The position numbers and the translations under genes were made by a program. Positions 53,471 through 63,368 of a DNA stretch of 64,000 nucleotides are shown in pieces. The stretch lies in assembly GCA_027023305.1 (NCBI GenBank), contig JALVVR010000066.1, forward strand, positions 25,505 to 89,504. Reading direction: 5' to 3'. How positions within the stretch are numbered: position 1 is the stretch's first letter; each line of letters begins with the position of its first letter. Under the pieces are notes generated by a model. That model worked only from the letters and a program-made list of their open reading frames with translations, had not been told where the DNA came from and made no database searches. The stretch is from Campylobacterales bacterium. GTDB taxonomy: Bacteria; Campylobacterota; Campylobacteria; Campylobacterales; QNZT01.

Positions 53471-54457
53471 ATGAAATACCATAAAGAAAATCAAAACTCC
53501 ATAACCTGCCTACTATGCCAACACTACTGCACTCTAAAAGAGGGACAAGTTGGAGTATGTGGAGTAAATCAAAACCAAAATCAGAATCTAAAAAATCTAG
53601 TATATGGCCATCCTGTAACTATCAATATAGACCCAGTTGAAAAAAAACCACTTTACCACTTTTTACCCTCAACAAAAACCCTCTCTTTTGGAACTGTTGG
53701 GTGCAATTTCAAATGCCCATTTTGCCAAAACTGGGGAATTTCTCAAAAAAAAGATATAAATAAAGATATAAATGTCTCTCCCAAACAAATGGTAGAGTTA
53801 GCATTAGAACATGGTTGCAAATCTATCTCATACACATATAACGAACCAACTATTTTCTACCCTTATGCAAAAGATGTAGGAGTCATTGCAAGACAAAATG
53901 GACTTAGAAATATATTTGTTAGCAATGGCTTTGAATCTCCTGATATAATAAAAGACATGAGTTCATGGTTAGATGGAGCGAATATAGATTTAAAAAGCTT
54001 CAATAAAGAGTATTATAAGAAAAACTTAAAAGGTGGATTAGAAGCTGTCAAAAATACGATAAAAATGATGGTAAAAGAGGGTATTTGGGTAGAGGTAACA
54101 ACTCTTTTGATAGAAGGAGAAAATGACAAAGAAGAGGATTTAAAGAAGATGGCTTCATTTCTAGCTAATGAAGTTGGAAATTTTATTCCTTGGCATTTGA
54201 GTGCATTTCATGGAGACTTTAAGATGAAAGAGCATAAAAATACTACTTTAGATAGACTCCTTTTTGCAAAAGATATAGCCAAAAAAGCAGGATTAAAATA
54301 TGTTTATATAGGAAATATACAATACCCTGCAGATACTTACTGTCCAAATTGCAAAGAACTTTTGATAGATAGAAGTGGATATAATGTTATAATAAATCGC
54401 CTTGAAAATGGCAAATGCCCAAACTGTAAAACTAGCATAGAAGGAGTATGGAAATGA
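53471..54457 (+). CDS. amrS: AmmeMemoRadiSam-system radical SAM enzyme (AmrS)
   Basis: The 328-residue protein has an N-terminal Cys pair region (CLLCQHYCTLKEGQVGVCG), PVEKKPLYHFLP, the radical SAM motif GTVGCNFKCPFCQNWGIS (CxxxCxxC, about 77-94), SYTYNEPTIF and a C-terminal zinc-like part CPNCKELLIDRSGY with CPNCKTSI. These are the marks of AmrS, which resembles pyruvate-formate-lyase activases. It is followed by amrB. The substrate of this system is unknown. Confidence 0.92.
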   Translation: MKYHKENQNSITCLLCQHYCTLKEGQVGVCGVNQNQNQNLKNLVYGHPVTINIDPVEKKPLYHFLPSTKTLSFGTVGCNFKCPFCQNWGISQKKDINKDINVSPKQMVELALEHGCKSISYTYNEPTIFYPYAKDVGVIARQNGLRNIFVSNGFESPDIIKDMSSWLDGANIDLKSFNKEYYKKNLKGGLEAVKNTIKMMVKEGIWVEVTTLLIEGENDKEEDLKKMASFLANEVGNFIPWHLSAFHGDFKMKEHKNTTLDRLLFAKDIAKKAGLKYVYIGNIQYPADTYCPNCKELLIDRSGYNVIINRLENGKCPNCKTSIEGVWK

Positions 54458-55251
54458 GTATAAGAGAAGAATCAGTAGCAGGAACTTTTTACCCAAACGA
54501 TGCAAAACAAATAGAAAGAATGATAACTGATTACAATAAAGTTATCGACACTCATTTAAAACAAAAAGATATTTTAAAGCTAAAGCCAAAAGCTATCATA
54601 GTTCCTCATGCAGGATATATTTACTCAGCCTTTACAGCAAACTTGGCTTACAGACTACTTGCAAACTCAAATCCAAAAAGAATTGTAGTCATAGGTCCAA
54701 GTCATAGAATTTATTTAGAAGGAGTTAGTGCTAGTGAGTATGATTTTTACAAAACACCATTTGGAAATCTTATGATAGATAGAGATTTTATATCCATCTT
54801 AGAAAAAGATTTTAAAGTTAAGTTTGTCCAAGAAGCTCATCATGAACATAGCACAGAGGTACAAATGCCACTTATTGCTAGATACTTAAAAGATGTAAAA
54901 GTAGTTGAGTTAGTTTATGGTAAAGAGGATGTAAATCATCTAAGCAATATCATAGATTTTTGTCTAAATCAAAAAGATACAGCAGTAGTAATAAGTACCG
55001 ATCTCAGCCACTACTACTCTTTAAATGATGCTAAAAAACTAGATAACATTTGTATGGATGCGATAGTTAATTTAAACACTAAAAAACTTCACCAAGGTTG
55101 TGAAGCATGTGGAAAGTTAGGAGTCGAAGCCCTTCTTATAGAGGCAAAAAAAAGAAATCTCACCCCAAGACTACTTGATTATAGAACAAGTGCTGATGCT
55201 AGTGGAGATGAAAGCAAAGTAGTTGGGTATTTAAGTGTAGCTTTTGTTTAA
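54454..55251 (+). CDS. amrB: AmmeMemoRadiSam-system protein B (MEMO1 homologue)
   Basis: From ATG 54454 ([14 protein letters not shown]) the protein is 265 residues; the ATG two codons earlier sits too close to the AAGGAG site. [66 protein letters not shown] and STDLSHYYS are the conserved Memo segments, holding the His and Cys of the metal site, with [12 protein letters not shown] at the end. It overlaps amrS by a few bases. The third usual member, AmrA (AMMECR1), is not in the window. Confidence 0.93.
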   Translation: MSIREESVAGTFYPNDAKQIERMITDYNKVIDTHLKQKDILKLKPKAIIVPHAGYIYSAFTANLAYRLLANSNPKRIVVIGPSHRIYLEGVSASEYDFYKTPFGNLMIDRDFISILEKDFKVKFVQEAHHEHSTEVQMPLIARYLKDVKVVELVYGKEDVNHLSNIIDFCLNQKDTAVVISTDLSHYYSLNDAKKLDNICMDAIVNLNTKKLHQGCEACGKLGVEALLIEAKKRNLTPRLLDYRTSADASGDESKVVGYLSVAFV

Positions 55252-55262
55252 GAAAAAAACTG

Positions 55263-55268
55263 TATAGT
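55263..55268 (+). promoter_or_regulatory. Likely rpsO minus-10
   Basis: TATAGT in CTGTATAGTACGAAC lies about 37 bases before the rpsO ATG and directly after amrB. The form resembles TATAATACGAAC before the gene at 9571. AAGGAGG precedes the ATG. Confidence 0.5.
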
Positions 55269-55304
55269 ACGAACTTCCAAAAAATACCAATCAAGGAGGT
55301 CAAG

Positions 55305-55586
55305 ATGGCTTTAGATTCGGCTAAAAAAGCAGAAATCATGAGTAAATTCGCAAGAGGTGAGAAAGATACAGGTTCTCCAGAAGTTCAAATAGCACTTTTA
55401 AGTGAGAGAATATCATACTTAACAGAGCATTTAAAAACAAATAAAAAAGATCATAGTTCAAGACTTGGACTTTTAAAACTAGTAGGTCAAAGAAAAAGAC
55501 TTATGAAATACTTAAAAAGCAAAGACTACACAAGATATGTTGAAGTAGTAAAAGCTCTTAACATAAGAGACAAATCAATAGCATAA
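55305..55586 (+). CDS. rpsO: 30S ribosomal protein S15
   Basis: The 93-residue protein includes [30 protein letters not shown] and [22 protein letters not shown], the S15 signature. It is slightly longer than E. coli S15 (89). It is a single gene with its own promoter and terminator. Confidence 0.98.
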   Translation: MALDSAKKAEIMSKFARGEKDTGSPEVQIALLSERISYLTEHLKTNKKDHSSRLGLLKLVGQRKRLMKYLKSKDYTRYVEVVKALNIRDKSIA

Positions 55587-55588
55587 GT

Positions 55589-55623
55589 TATAAGAGAAGA
55601 GGAGGTTTCAACCTCTTCTTATA
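55589..55623. terminator. rpsO terminator, shared with the convergent gene
   Basis: TATAAG-AG-AAGAGG pairs with CCTCTT-CTTATA around AGGTTTCAA, with one two-base bulge. The stop of the convergent gene (55608) falls within it. Confidence 0.7.
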
Positions 55624-56090
55624 CCCTTTTCAACTTCCCACATTTCGTTTTCATTCCAAATTTCTCTAGCCACTTTTTTTATCTTTTTGAGATATTTCTC
55701 TTTCTTTACTCTCTTTTTAACTTTTTTATTATTTTCAGCCACTTTTTTTAGATGAGGAAATTTCTCTGCTCTCTCTTCTATCTTATACTTAGCTGGTATT
55801 TTTATCTTCTCTGCTTCTCTTAAAAGTTCTGCTGTTTTACTCAAATCTTTATAAACAGTTTTACCATACATATATTTTTCAACTTCAAACATTATATAAA
55901 GTGGATCATTATCCCCTAACTTTTTAAGTTTTTTAACTGATTTATTTATAGTTGCAAAGTCATCTTTGGGATAAGCCTTAGCTATTTTAGACCAATTTGA
56001 AACAATCTTTTTAGCTTTTTTATACTCTTTATATACAACAATAAACCAAAACAAACTTCCTAAAAAACCCAATAAAAAAACATATATCAT
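55608..56090 (-). CDS. Hypothetical membrane-anchored basic protein
   Basis: The 160-residue protein has one N-terminal membrane helix (MIYVFLLGFLGSLFWFIVVY), a helical middle that includes ATINKSVKKLKKLGDNDPLYIMFEVEKYMYG, and a strongly basic C-terminus (KKVKKRVKKEKYLKKIKKV). I recognise no family. It overlaps the next membrane-protein gene upstream by 4 bases and follows ligA in the same transcript. Confidence 0.6.
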   Translation of the reverse strand: MIYVFLLGFLGSLFWFIVVYKEYKKAKKIVSNWSKIAKAYPKDDFATINKSVKKLKKLGDNDPLYIMFEVEKYMYGKTVYKDLSKTAELLREAEKIKIPAKYKIEERAEKFPHLKKVAENNKKVKKRVKKEKYLKKIKKVAREIWNENEMWEVEKGIRRG

Positions 56091-56398
56091 AACTTATACT
56101 CATCCTCATAAATTTTCATCATCATATCACTCATACAAAAAGTAGTAAGGTCATCTTCAAAGCCAAGAAAGTAAGGTATCTGTTCAAATAAAAAGTAAAC
56201 AACTATAAAAAAAGGATAAGAGATTTTTGAAGCCCACAAAAACCCCTCTAAACTAAACTGCTTTCTTATCCACTTGATAGCAAATCGACTTCCAGACATT
56301 GCCAAAACTCCCTCAAAAGCAACTAAAAAACCTAAAACTATATATGTCAAAAGTATAGCTAAAGTTACAAAATATAACCAAAAAGTAAAATCATGCAT
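56087..56398 (-). CDS. Hypothetical small inner-membrane protein
   Basis: The 103-residue protein has two clear hydrophobic helices near the N-terminus (FTFWLYFVTLAILLTYIVLGFLVAF, about residues 4-29, and a later YPFFIVVYFLFEQIPYFLGF, about 62-81). It overlaps ligA by 8 bases and the next gene by 4 bases, so the three are translated together. Function is unknown. Confidence 0.6.
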   Translation of the reverse strand: MHDFTFWLYFVTLAILLTYIVLGFLVAFEGVLAMSGSRFAIKWIRKQFSLEGFLWASKISYPFFIVVYFLFEQIPYFLGFEDDLTTFCMSDMMMKIYEDEYKL

Positions 56399-58352
56399 TA
56401 TCTAAAAGCCTTTTTAAATCTTCCTCTCTTAAAAGTTCAACACCCAACTTTTTAGCTCTCTCTAACTTACTTCCAGCACTATCTCCATATAGTAAAAAAT
56501 CAGTTTTTTTAGAAACTGAGTTTGTTATCTTCGCTCCGTAACTCTCTAAAAGAGATTTGAACTCATCTCTTGGGCGACTTAAAGTTCCAGTTATTACAAC
56601 ACTCTTTCCACTAAATACTGACTCTTTTACCTCTCTCTTTTCAGGCTCTTTTGGTTTTAAAATCTCTTTTAACTTTTCTACAAGAGATTTATTTACCCTA
56701 AAAAACTCAACAACTGAAAGAGCCATCTCTTCACCAAATCCATCAAGAGATAAAACTTTCTCCTTATCCAACTCTTCAAGCTTTAAACCAAACCTCTCAC
56801 AAAGTTTTTTACTCGCTACCTCACCTATATGCTCAATCCCCAAAGAGTTCACAAATCTCCAACACTCCACTCCCTTAACAGCTTCGATAGCCCCTAAAAG
56901 ATTTTGTACTTTCTTCTCTTTAAAGCCTTCTAATTTCAAAAGTTTCTCTTCATCTAAACTAAAGATGCCTAAGATAGATTTAACTAATCCTTCATGATAT
57001 AACTGCTCTACTATCTTTTCTCCAAGCCCATCTATATTTAAACATTTTTTAGAAGCAAAATACTTTATAGAGTTTATTACTCTTGCTGGACACTCCAGAT
57101 TTTGACACTTTATAAGTATCCCCTCATCCAAAAGCTCACTTCCACATTCAGGACACAAAGTTGGTCTTTGTATCTCTACCTCATCACCATCTCTTGCATC
57201 TTTTAAAACTTTAGTTATCTTTGGTATCACATCTCCACTTCTTATGATGATAACCCTGTCTCCTATCCGTATATCTAACCTTTTTATCTCATCATAGTTG
57301 TGTAGTGTAGCTCTTTCAACAACTGCCCCATCTATATTTACCCCCTCAACCAAAGCCACAGGAGTAACAACTCCAGTTCTTCCAACTTGGGCAATTATAT
57401 CTTTTATAAAAGTAGTCTTTTCAACTGCAGGAAACTTATAAGCAACCATCCATCTAGGATACTTCACCGTATATCCCAAACTCTCCTCTTTAGCTATCTC
57501 ATCAACTTTCACAACCATACCATCTAACATGATAGGATAACTATCTCTTAGCTTAACTATCTTTTCGTAGGAGTTTTGTATATCTTCACTACTCTCACAC
57601 TCACTCATAAATGGAGGAGCTTTAAATCCAAGCTCATAAATAAACTTCATCTTCTGTGAATGCAGTTCAAACTCCAAAGAGTTCTCCCCTATCCCCCAAG
57701 GCATAAATATAAGATTTCTACTTGCAGTTATTTTTGGATCAAGTTGTCTTAAACTTCCACTAGCAGCATTTCTAGGATTTGCAAAAAGACTCTCACCTTC
57801 CTTGGCTCTTTTATCATTTAACTTATCAAAACTCTCAAAACTTAAAAGTACCTCTCCTCTTATCTCAATAAGCTCTTTATAATCTATAACAAGTGGAACA
57901 GATTTTATAGTCTTAGCATTGTTAGTTACATCCTCTCCAACACTCCCATCACCTCTGGTGATAGCTTGTTTCAAGTAACCATTTTCATATATAAGATTTA
58001 AACTAGCACCATCAAACTTAGGCTCACAAATAAAACTAACTTCACTAAAACTCTTTTTTACTCTATCAATCCAAGTTCCTAACTCATCAAAATCAAAAAC
58101 ATCCTCCATGCTCCACATTCTTTTCATATGAGAAGCTTTAGTAAAACCATCTAGTAGTATATCCCCTACTCTGTTTGTAGGGGATTCTTCTAATCTTTCA
58201 TTTGGATACTGTTTTTCATAGTTAACAACTTCTCTATAAAGATTATCATACTCTTCATCACTAGCTTTTGGATTATCAAGCACATAGTAACTATATGCCA
58301 AATCATTTAAAATCTTTACTTTTTCTATGTATTCATTTCTATCTTTTATCAT
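56391..58352 (-). CDS. ligA: NAD-dependent DNA ligase
   Basis: LigA seals nicks in replication and repair. The 653-residue protein has the adenylation motif CEPKFDGASLNLIYENG (nucleophile Lys near residue 112), GEVLLSFESF, FANPRNAASGSLRQLDP, a four-Cys zinc finger (CPECGSELLD and CQNLECPARV), helix-hairpin-helix repeats, and a C-terminal BRCT domain (FSGKSVVITGTLSRPRDEFK). All domains of the bacterial enzyme are present. Confidence 0.98.
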   Translation of the reverse strand: MIKDRNEYIEKVKILNDLAYSYYVLDNPKASDEEYDNLYREVVNYEKQYPNERLEESPTNRVGDILLDGFTKASHMKRMWSMEDVFDFDELGTWIDRVKKSFSEVSFICEPKFDGASLNLIYENGYLKQAITRGDGSVGEDVTNNAKTIKSVPLVIDYKELIEIRGEVLLSFESFDKLNDKRAKEGESLFANPRNAASGSLRQLDPKITASRNLIFMPWGIGENSLEFELHSQKMKFIYELGFKAPPFMSECESSEDIQNSYEKIVKLRDSYPIMLDGMVVKVDEIAKEESLGYTVKYPRWMVAYKFPAVEKTTFIKDIIAQVGRTGVVTPVALVEGVNIDGAVVERATLHNYDEIKRLDIRIGDRVIIIRSGDVIPKITKVLKDARDGDEVEIQRPTLCPECGSELLDEGILIKCQNLECPARVINSIKYFASKKCLNIDGLGEKIVEQLYHEGLVKSILGIFSLDEEKLLKLEGFKEKKVQNLLGAIEAVKGVECWRFVNSLGIEHIGEVASKKLCERFGLKLEELDKEKVLSLDGFGEEMALSVVEFFRVNKSLVEKLKEILKPKEPEKREVKESVFSGKSVVITGTLSRPRDEFKSLLESYGAKITNSVSKKTDFLLYGDSAGSKLERAKKLGVELLREEDLKRLLDNA

Positions 58353-58461
58353 GATTGTATTCTACTAAAAAGAAGTTAATTATAACTAAATATTATTTTA
58401 ATTTATATTAAAGAATTGTCCTACTGTAATTTTTACTTATTAATTATAAAGGAGAATTACG

Positions 58462-59535
58462 ATGAAAAAAATCGTTTTAGTTAGTACAATCGCAGCAATG
58501 AGTCTTTTTGCTACAAATGGAGATAGCCTTATAGGGCTAGGAGCACAATCAAGAGGTATGGGTGGAGTAGGAATCGCTACTTACTTTGGAGCAGAAAATG
58601 CACTTTCAAACCCTGCACTTCTTTCAAACTCTGAAGATTTTGAGTTTGACTTTGGAGCAACTTACTTTGCACCAAGTGTAAGTGCCGATAATGGTGGTAA
58701 TAGTGTAGATAGCACTGCAAAACAAAATATGATCCCAGAAGTATCACTATCTCAAAAAGTTGATGATAAAATCTCTTATGGTATAGGTATGTTTGCTTCA
58801 GCAGGAATGGGTGTTGATTTTAGAGATCATGCAACCCACTATAATGCTAGAACAAACTTACTTCTTATGAAAGTAGCACCATCTATATCTTATAAAGTAA
58901 ATCCTAAGTTTTCAATAGGTTTTGCACCAGTTTTACAATATGGTGCACTAGATATATCATTTAATGCTGGTTCTCAATTTGCTCCAGGAACAAGTGATGA
59001 TTTTGGACTAGGATTTGAGTTTGGTACTAGTTATGATATAGATAAGAACTCAAGAATAGGTTTAGTGTATAAATCTGCGATAGATATGAAATATGATAAA
59101 CAAATAAATACAACTGATGGTGCAGGTTCAAAGTTCGTTCCTGCTGGATTAACAACAAAGCTTACTAATCATTTAGAACAACCAGAAGAGTATGGATGAA
59201 AAGATCAAGATATTTATGCTTTAGGTGCAAAGTATGAAGTAGCAGGTACTTGGTACTCTATAGGTTATAACTATGCAAAATCTCCAATCCCTGATCAAAG
59301 TTCAACACAAAATGGAAAAGTTCTAAATACCCTAAACTATCTTATGTTCCCAGCGACAGAAGAAACACACTATACATTAGGTTACGGTTCAAAACTAACA
59401 AAAAATCTATCATTTGGACTCTCTGCAGTAATAGCTGCTAAAAATTCAACAAATGTTAAAAACTTTTCTAATCAATCACTTAAAACTGATCATAGTGAAA
59501 ACTCATACACACTATCTTTCAAATACAACTTCTAA
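58462..59535 (+). pseudogene. OmpP1/FadL-like outer-membrane protein interrupted by an in-frame TGA
   Basis: The reading frame encodes a signal peptide (KKIVLVSTIAAMSLFA), then GAQSRGMGGVGIATYFGAENALSNPALLS, the FadL/OmpP1 N-terminus, and beta-strand pairs. A TGA at 59197-59199 stops it after 245 residues. The same frame continues without break (KDQDIYALGAKYEVAGTWYSIGYNYAK) to 59535 and ends in SFKYNF, a typical outer-membrane C-terminal Phe. The TGA sits at PEEYG-x-KDQD, where a Trp codon TGG is the likely original. This looks like a fresh nonsense mutation or a sequence error. Confidence 0.85.
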
Positions 59536-59539
59536 AAAA

Positions 59540-59562
59540 AGAGGAGAGTTCTACTCTCCTCT
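59540..59562. terminator. Bidirectional terminator after the FadL-like gene
   Basis: AGAGGAGAGT and ACTCTCCTCT form a perfect 10-bp stem around TCT. The murC stop (59551-59553) is in the loop/right arm, so it serves both convergent genes. Confidence 0.85.
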
Positions 59563-60864
59563 AAGTTGATAAGTTATATCTCCAGCACCCAAGCCTAAAA
59601 CTATATCACTATCCAATATTTTAATAACCTCATCATCTTTGATAACTTCTAAAGTATTTCCATCTCGTCTAACCCTATCAGCCAATATAGGAGTATAAGA
59701 TTTAAAATGATTTTCAAAATCTATCTCTACCGGAGTCTCTCCAACATTATAAACTGGTAAAATAATAAGCTCATCCACACCACTAAAACACTCTTTAAAA
59801 CCATCAAGATTATCTAAAGTTCTACTAAATTTATGAGGTTGCCAGATAGCAGTTATCTTCTCTTTTCCTAAAAGTGAAGCATACTTTTTAGTTGACTCAA
59901 TAGTAGCTTTTATCTCTGTTGGATGATGGGCATAATCATCTATGAGAACTAGATTATCACTTTTTACTAAAATATCAAACCTCTTTTTGATACCTTTATA
60001 GTTTTTTAGTCTTCTTTTTATCTCACTTAAACTAAGCTCTTCCAAACTAGCCAACACTGCCAAAGAAGCATTTACAGCAATATGATCTCCCAAACCAAAA
60101 ACTTCAAACTTTCCAAAATCTTTGAGTTCAAAAGATGTATAAGGCTTACCATTGAGTAAAACACTTTTTACATCTTTTATATCAACACTTGGATATAACC
60201 ACTTAGCATCTACTCTGGTCTTTAGCTTACTTAAAAAGTTATCTTCACCATTTAAAACTCTTATTTTTGCATTTTTTATAAACTGTAGATAAGCTCCATA
60301 AAACTTTCTCTTATCATAGTCATAATGCTCCATATGCTCAGGTTCTGCATTTATTACTATGGCAATATATGGATCTATATTTAAAAAACTACTATCACTC
60401 TCATCTGCTTCAAAGACTACTTCTTTGCAATCTTTTGCAACCATATTTGAGCCATACTGTTTACTCTCAGCTCCTATTATCATGGAACACTCTATGACTG
60501 AACTTAGCATTGCACTTGTAGTACTCTTTCCATGAGCTCCTGCAACAGCAAATATCTCTCTTTGAGTTAAAACAAAAGGCAAAGCTTCCTTTCTAGTTAA
60601 AGTAAGTTTTCCAACTCTTCTAGCTTCTTTAAGTTCAGGATTTTCATCTTTTACAGCTGCCGAGTATATAACCATATCTTGATCAGTTATATTTTTTACC
60701 ATCTGTGGAACACTTACCTCTATGCCCTCATCTATCAAAGTTTTTGTAATAGGAGATTGCTTCATATCACTCCCTGTTATCTCAAACCCACGAAACTTCA
60801 AAAATCTAGCGAGTGCAGAAAGCCCTATACCACCTATACCGATAAAGTGAATCTTATTTGTCAT
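59551..60864 (-). CDS. murC: UDP-N-acetylmuramate--L-alanine ligase
   Basis: MurC adds L-Ala to UDP-MurNAc. The 437-residue protein has FIGIGGIGLSALARFLKFRGF, VAGAHGKSTTSAML (P-loop, about 109-122), FEADESDSSFL, NAEPEHMEHYDYD and DDYAHHPTEIKATI. The length and motif order are standard. It follows the aminotransferase gene on the same strand. Confidence 0.98.
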   Translation of the reverse strand: MTNKIHFIGIGGIGLSALARFLKFRGFEITGSDMKQSPITKTLIDEGIEVSVPQMVKNITDQDMVIYSAAVKDENPELKEARRVGKLTLTRKEALPFVLTQREIFAVAGAHGKSTTSAMLSSVIECSMIIGAESKQYGSNMVAKDCKEVVFEADESDSSFLNIDPYIAIVINAEPEHMEHYDYDKRKFYGAYLQFIKNAKIRVLNGEDNFLSKLKTRVDAKWLYPSVDIKDVKSVLLNGKPYTSFELKDFGKFEVFGLGDHIAVNASLAVLASLEELSLSEIKRRLKNYKGIKKRFDILVKSDNLVLIDDYAHHPTEIKATIESTKKYASLLGKEKITAIWQPHKFSRTLDNLDGFKECFSGVDELIILPVYNVGETPVEIDFENHFKSYTPILADRVRRDGNTLEVIKDDEVIKILDSDIVLGLGAGDITYQLRGE

Positions 60865-60873
60865 ATCTTACCT

Positions 60874-61998
60874 CTACAAAAGCTCTTTTATTCTTAAAAT
60901 CGCCTCTTTAGTTTTTTCACTACTCTCCACCAAAGCTATCCGGATATGTTTTGTTTTAAAATCCCCACGACTTAAAAAGCTTCCAGGGATTACTTTGAGA
61001 TTTTTCTCTTTATAAAGTCTCTTTGTAAACTCCAAGTCATCTTCAACCTCAAGCCATATATAAAATGTACTTTGAGGTATCTTACAACCTAAAATTTCTC
61101 TTGCTATCTCAAAGTTCTCTCGATAAACCTCTCTTGCTTTTTGAACATGTTCCTCATCACTCCATGCCTTTGCAGAAGCCATTTGTAATGGCAGAGGAGA
61201 AGCACACCCAACATAAGTTCTATACTTCAAATACTCTTTTAAAATCCTCTCGTCCCCTGCAACAAATCCACTCCTAAGCCCAGGAGCTGAACTTCTTTTA
61301 GAGATAGAGTTTAAAACCAAGATATTTTCAAAACTATCATTTCCCTCTTCCATGCAAGCTTGCAGTAAAGATGGAGGTGGAGTTTCAAAATAAATCTCTG
61401 AGTAACACTCATCATTTATCAAAACAAAATCATACTCTCTAGCTGCCCTAACCCAACTTCTTAGCTCATTTAAGCTCAAAGTTGAAGCTGTCGGATTGTT
61501 TGGAAAGTTGATTATAACTACATCGGATTTTTTCAAAATTTCTTTATACTCATCTGGCAAGGCTTTAAAACTGTTTTCTTTTGTAAGATTTAGGTGCATT
61601 ATCTCAGCCCTACTAGCTATCCCTGCTCCCTCATATATCTGATAAAATGGATTTGTAAAAGCAATAGTTGGATTTTTTTTATCAAAAAGCAAAAATTGAG
61701 GAAGATTAAAAAGAACCTCTCTAGTTCCAAAAGTAGGAATTAACTGTGAGTTACTAAGCTCTACACCAAATCGTCTCTTAACAAAACCTCGCAAAGACTC
61801 TCTTAAAGCATCCTCTCCACTACTTTTTGGATACTTTTTCAAAAGTGAACTACTATTACAAAGCTCCTTTTGTATAAACTCTGGTGTTTCCATCTGTGGC
61901 TCACCAATAGTCAAAGTCAAAGGCTCTAAGCTTTCATTTGATTTAACATCTTTTAAAAGCTCATTTAGTTTCTCAAAGGGATAAGTTTCAAACTGCAT
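60874..61998 (-). CDS. dapC: PLP-dependent aminotransferase, succinyldiaminopimelate-aminotransferase-like
   Basis: The protein is a fold-type I aminotransferase. From ATG 61998 (MQFETYPFEKLNELL, CAGGA upstream) it is 374 residues. It has LTIGEPQMETPEFI, FGTREVLFNLPQFL, FPNNPTASTLS, INDECYSEIYF and LNSISKRSSAPGLRSGFVAG with the PLP lysine. The overall pattern matches DapC-type enzymes of Campylobacterota, which serve lysine and peptidoglycan synthesis; the place next to murC agrees. The exact substrate is inference. Confidence 0.8.
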   Translation of the reverse strand: MQFETYPFEKLNELLKDVKSNESLEPLTLTIGEPQMETPEFIQKELCNSSSLLKKYPKSSGEDALRESLRGFVKRRFGVELSNSQLIPTFGTREVLFNLPQFLLFDKKNPTIAFTNPFYQIYEGAGIASRAEIMHLNLTKENSFKALPDEYKEILKKSDVVIINFPNNPTASTLSLNELRSWVRAAREYDFVLINDECYSEIYFETPPPSLLQACMEEGNDSFENILVLNSISKRSSAPGLRSGFVAGDERILKEYLKYRTYVGCASPLPLQMASAKAWSDEEHVQKAREVYRENFEIAREILGCKIPQSTFYIWLEVEDDLEFTKRLYKEKNLKVIPGSFLSRGDFKTKHIRIALVESSEKTKEAILRIKELL

Positions 61999-62002
61999 AT
62001 CT

Positions 62003-63361
62003 TTAGTCCTGTTTTGGGGGGATTGTATCAAAAAAAGCTTTTAGTAGTTCACTTTTATCCTCTATCCCACTCTCTAACTGATAATCATACAACCTTTTTA
62101 AAATTTCCCCCATTTTAGGAGATGGCTCTATCCCTATCTCTAACAAATCTTTTCCACTAACAAGTGCTTTTATAGGTTCATATTTTACATTTAACTCTTC
62201 TGCTTTTTGTAAAAGCCACTCTCCAGCTTCATATCTTTTGTTTTCATCTCCTCTACCTAAAAAATCAGCCTTTGCAACTTTAACTAACTGGGAAATATTT
62301 ACCTTTGTAGCAAGTCTTCTTATCGCTTTTGATTTTGCTCCACTCTCAAAGAAAGCTGATGGTGCTAAGTGATACCTAACAAGTGGTAAGATTGATTCTA
62401 TAAGTTTTTTATCATCAGTAAATCTTCTTAGAAACTTCTCACTTATCTTCACTCCTGCCTCTTCATGACCGATACTTCTAATCCTACCATCTTCCTTAGT
62501 TGTACAAACCACTTTTCCCATGTCATGACACAAAACAGCAAGTTTCAAAACTAAATCTTTTGTTTTTAAAGCATCAAGACTAAGCATAGTATGAGTAAAA
62601 ACATCCCCCTCTGGGTGATACTTTTTATCTTGCTCTACTCCTATAGTTTCATGAAGTTCAGGAAAATACTCTTTTAAAACTCCCCACTTTTTCAAAAGAT
62701 AAAATCCAACTGATGGCTTATCTGCTTTTAAAAGTAGCTTTTTTAACTCTTCAAAGACTCGCTCTTTTGGAAGTTCATCCAAACTTCCACTTTTTACCAT
62801 ATACAAGCAAAGTCTATCCAAACTATCACTCACATCAAACTCAAACCTAGCACAAAACTGCATAGCTCGATATACTCGCAAAGGATCTTCTACGAAACTA
62901 GTTTCACTTACCTCTCTTAAAACACCTTTTTTTATATCTTCTATCCCACCATACTCATCTATAAACTTATCTTCCTCTATATCATAACCGATAGCATTTA
63001 TGGTAAAATCTCTTCTTTTAAAAGCTTCTTTAAACTCTAAAGTACTACAACAATCTACTTTAAAACCCCTATGCCCCAAGCCAACTTTTTTTTCAACTCT
63101 TGGAAGAGAGAAGTCAAACTCTTGGACTTTAGCCCTTAGCTTTAAAACTCCAAAGCTTTTTCCTACAAGGTTTACTTTTCCAAACTCACTTAAAAGCTCT
63201 TTAAGCTCTTCAAGAGCTTTAACTCCATAAACTTCTACATCTATATCTTTTGACTCTTTTTTTAGAAAATAGTCCCTAACAACTCCACCAACAACTATGG
63301 CTTTTATATTTTGAGTATTTAACTTTTTTGATATTATTTTTAGTAGATTTGGTATTATCAT
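62003..63361 (-). CDS. cca: CCA-adding enzyme / poly(A) polymerase family nucleotidyltransferase with HD domain
   Basis: The 452-residue protein has the class II nucleotidyltransferase head IVVGGVVRDYFLKKESKDIDVEVYG, FDFSLPRVEKKVG, RRDFTINAIGYD, VEDPLRVYRAMQFCARFEF (residues about 20-185), and a C-terminal HD domain with FTHTMLSL and LAVLCHDMGKV. This is the layout of tRNA CCA-adding enzymes with HD. Poly(A) polymerase activity cannot be excluded by sequence. Confidence 0.93.
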   Translation of the reverse strand: MIIPNLLKIISKKLNTQNIKAIVVGGVVRDYFLKKESKDIDVEVYGVKALEELKELLSEFGKVNLVGKSFGVLKLRAKVQEFDFSLPRVEKKVGLGHRGFKVDCCSTLEFKEAFKRRDFTINAIGYDIEEDKFIDEYGGIEDIKKGVLREVSETSFVEDPLRVYRAMQFCARFEFDVSDSLDRLCLYMVKSGSLDELPKERVFEELKKLLLKADKPSVGFYLLKKWGVLKEYFPELHETIGVEQDKKYHPEGDVFTHTMLSLDALKTKDLVLKLAVLCHDMGKVVCTTKEDGRIRSIGHEEAGVKISEKFLRRFTDDKKLIESILPLVRYHLAPSAFFESGAKSKAIRRLATKVNISQLVKVAKADFLGRGDENKRYEAGEWLLQKAEELNVKYEPIKALVSGKDLLEIGIEPSPKMGEILKRLYDYQLESGIEDKSELLKAFFDTIPPKQD

Positions 63362-63368
63362 GAAGGGA

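Noticed and set aside
59197..59199. TGA as selenocysteine or Trp recoding
   Set aside because: The family is not a selenoprotein family, no SECIS-like hairpin was seen directly after it, and TGA ends several intact genes in the window.
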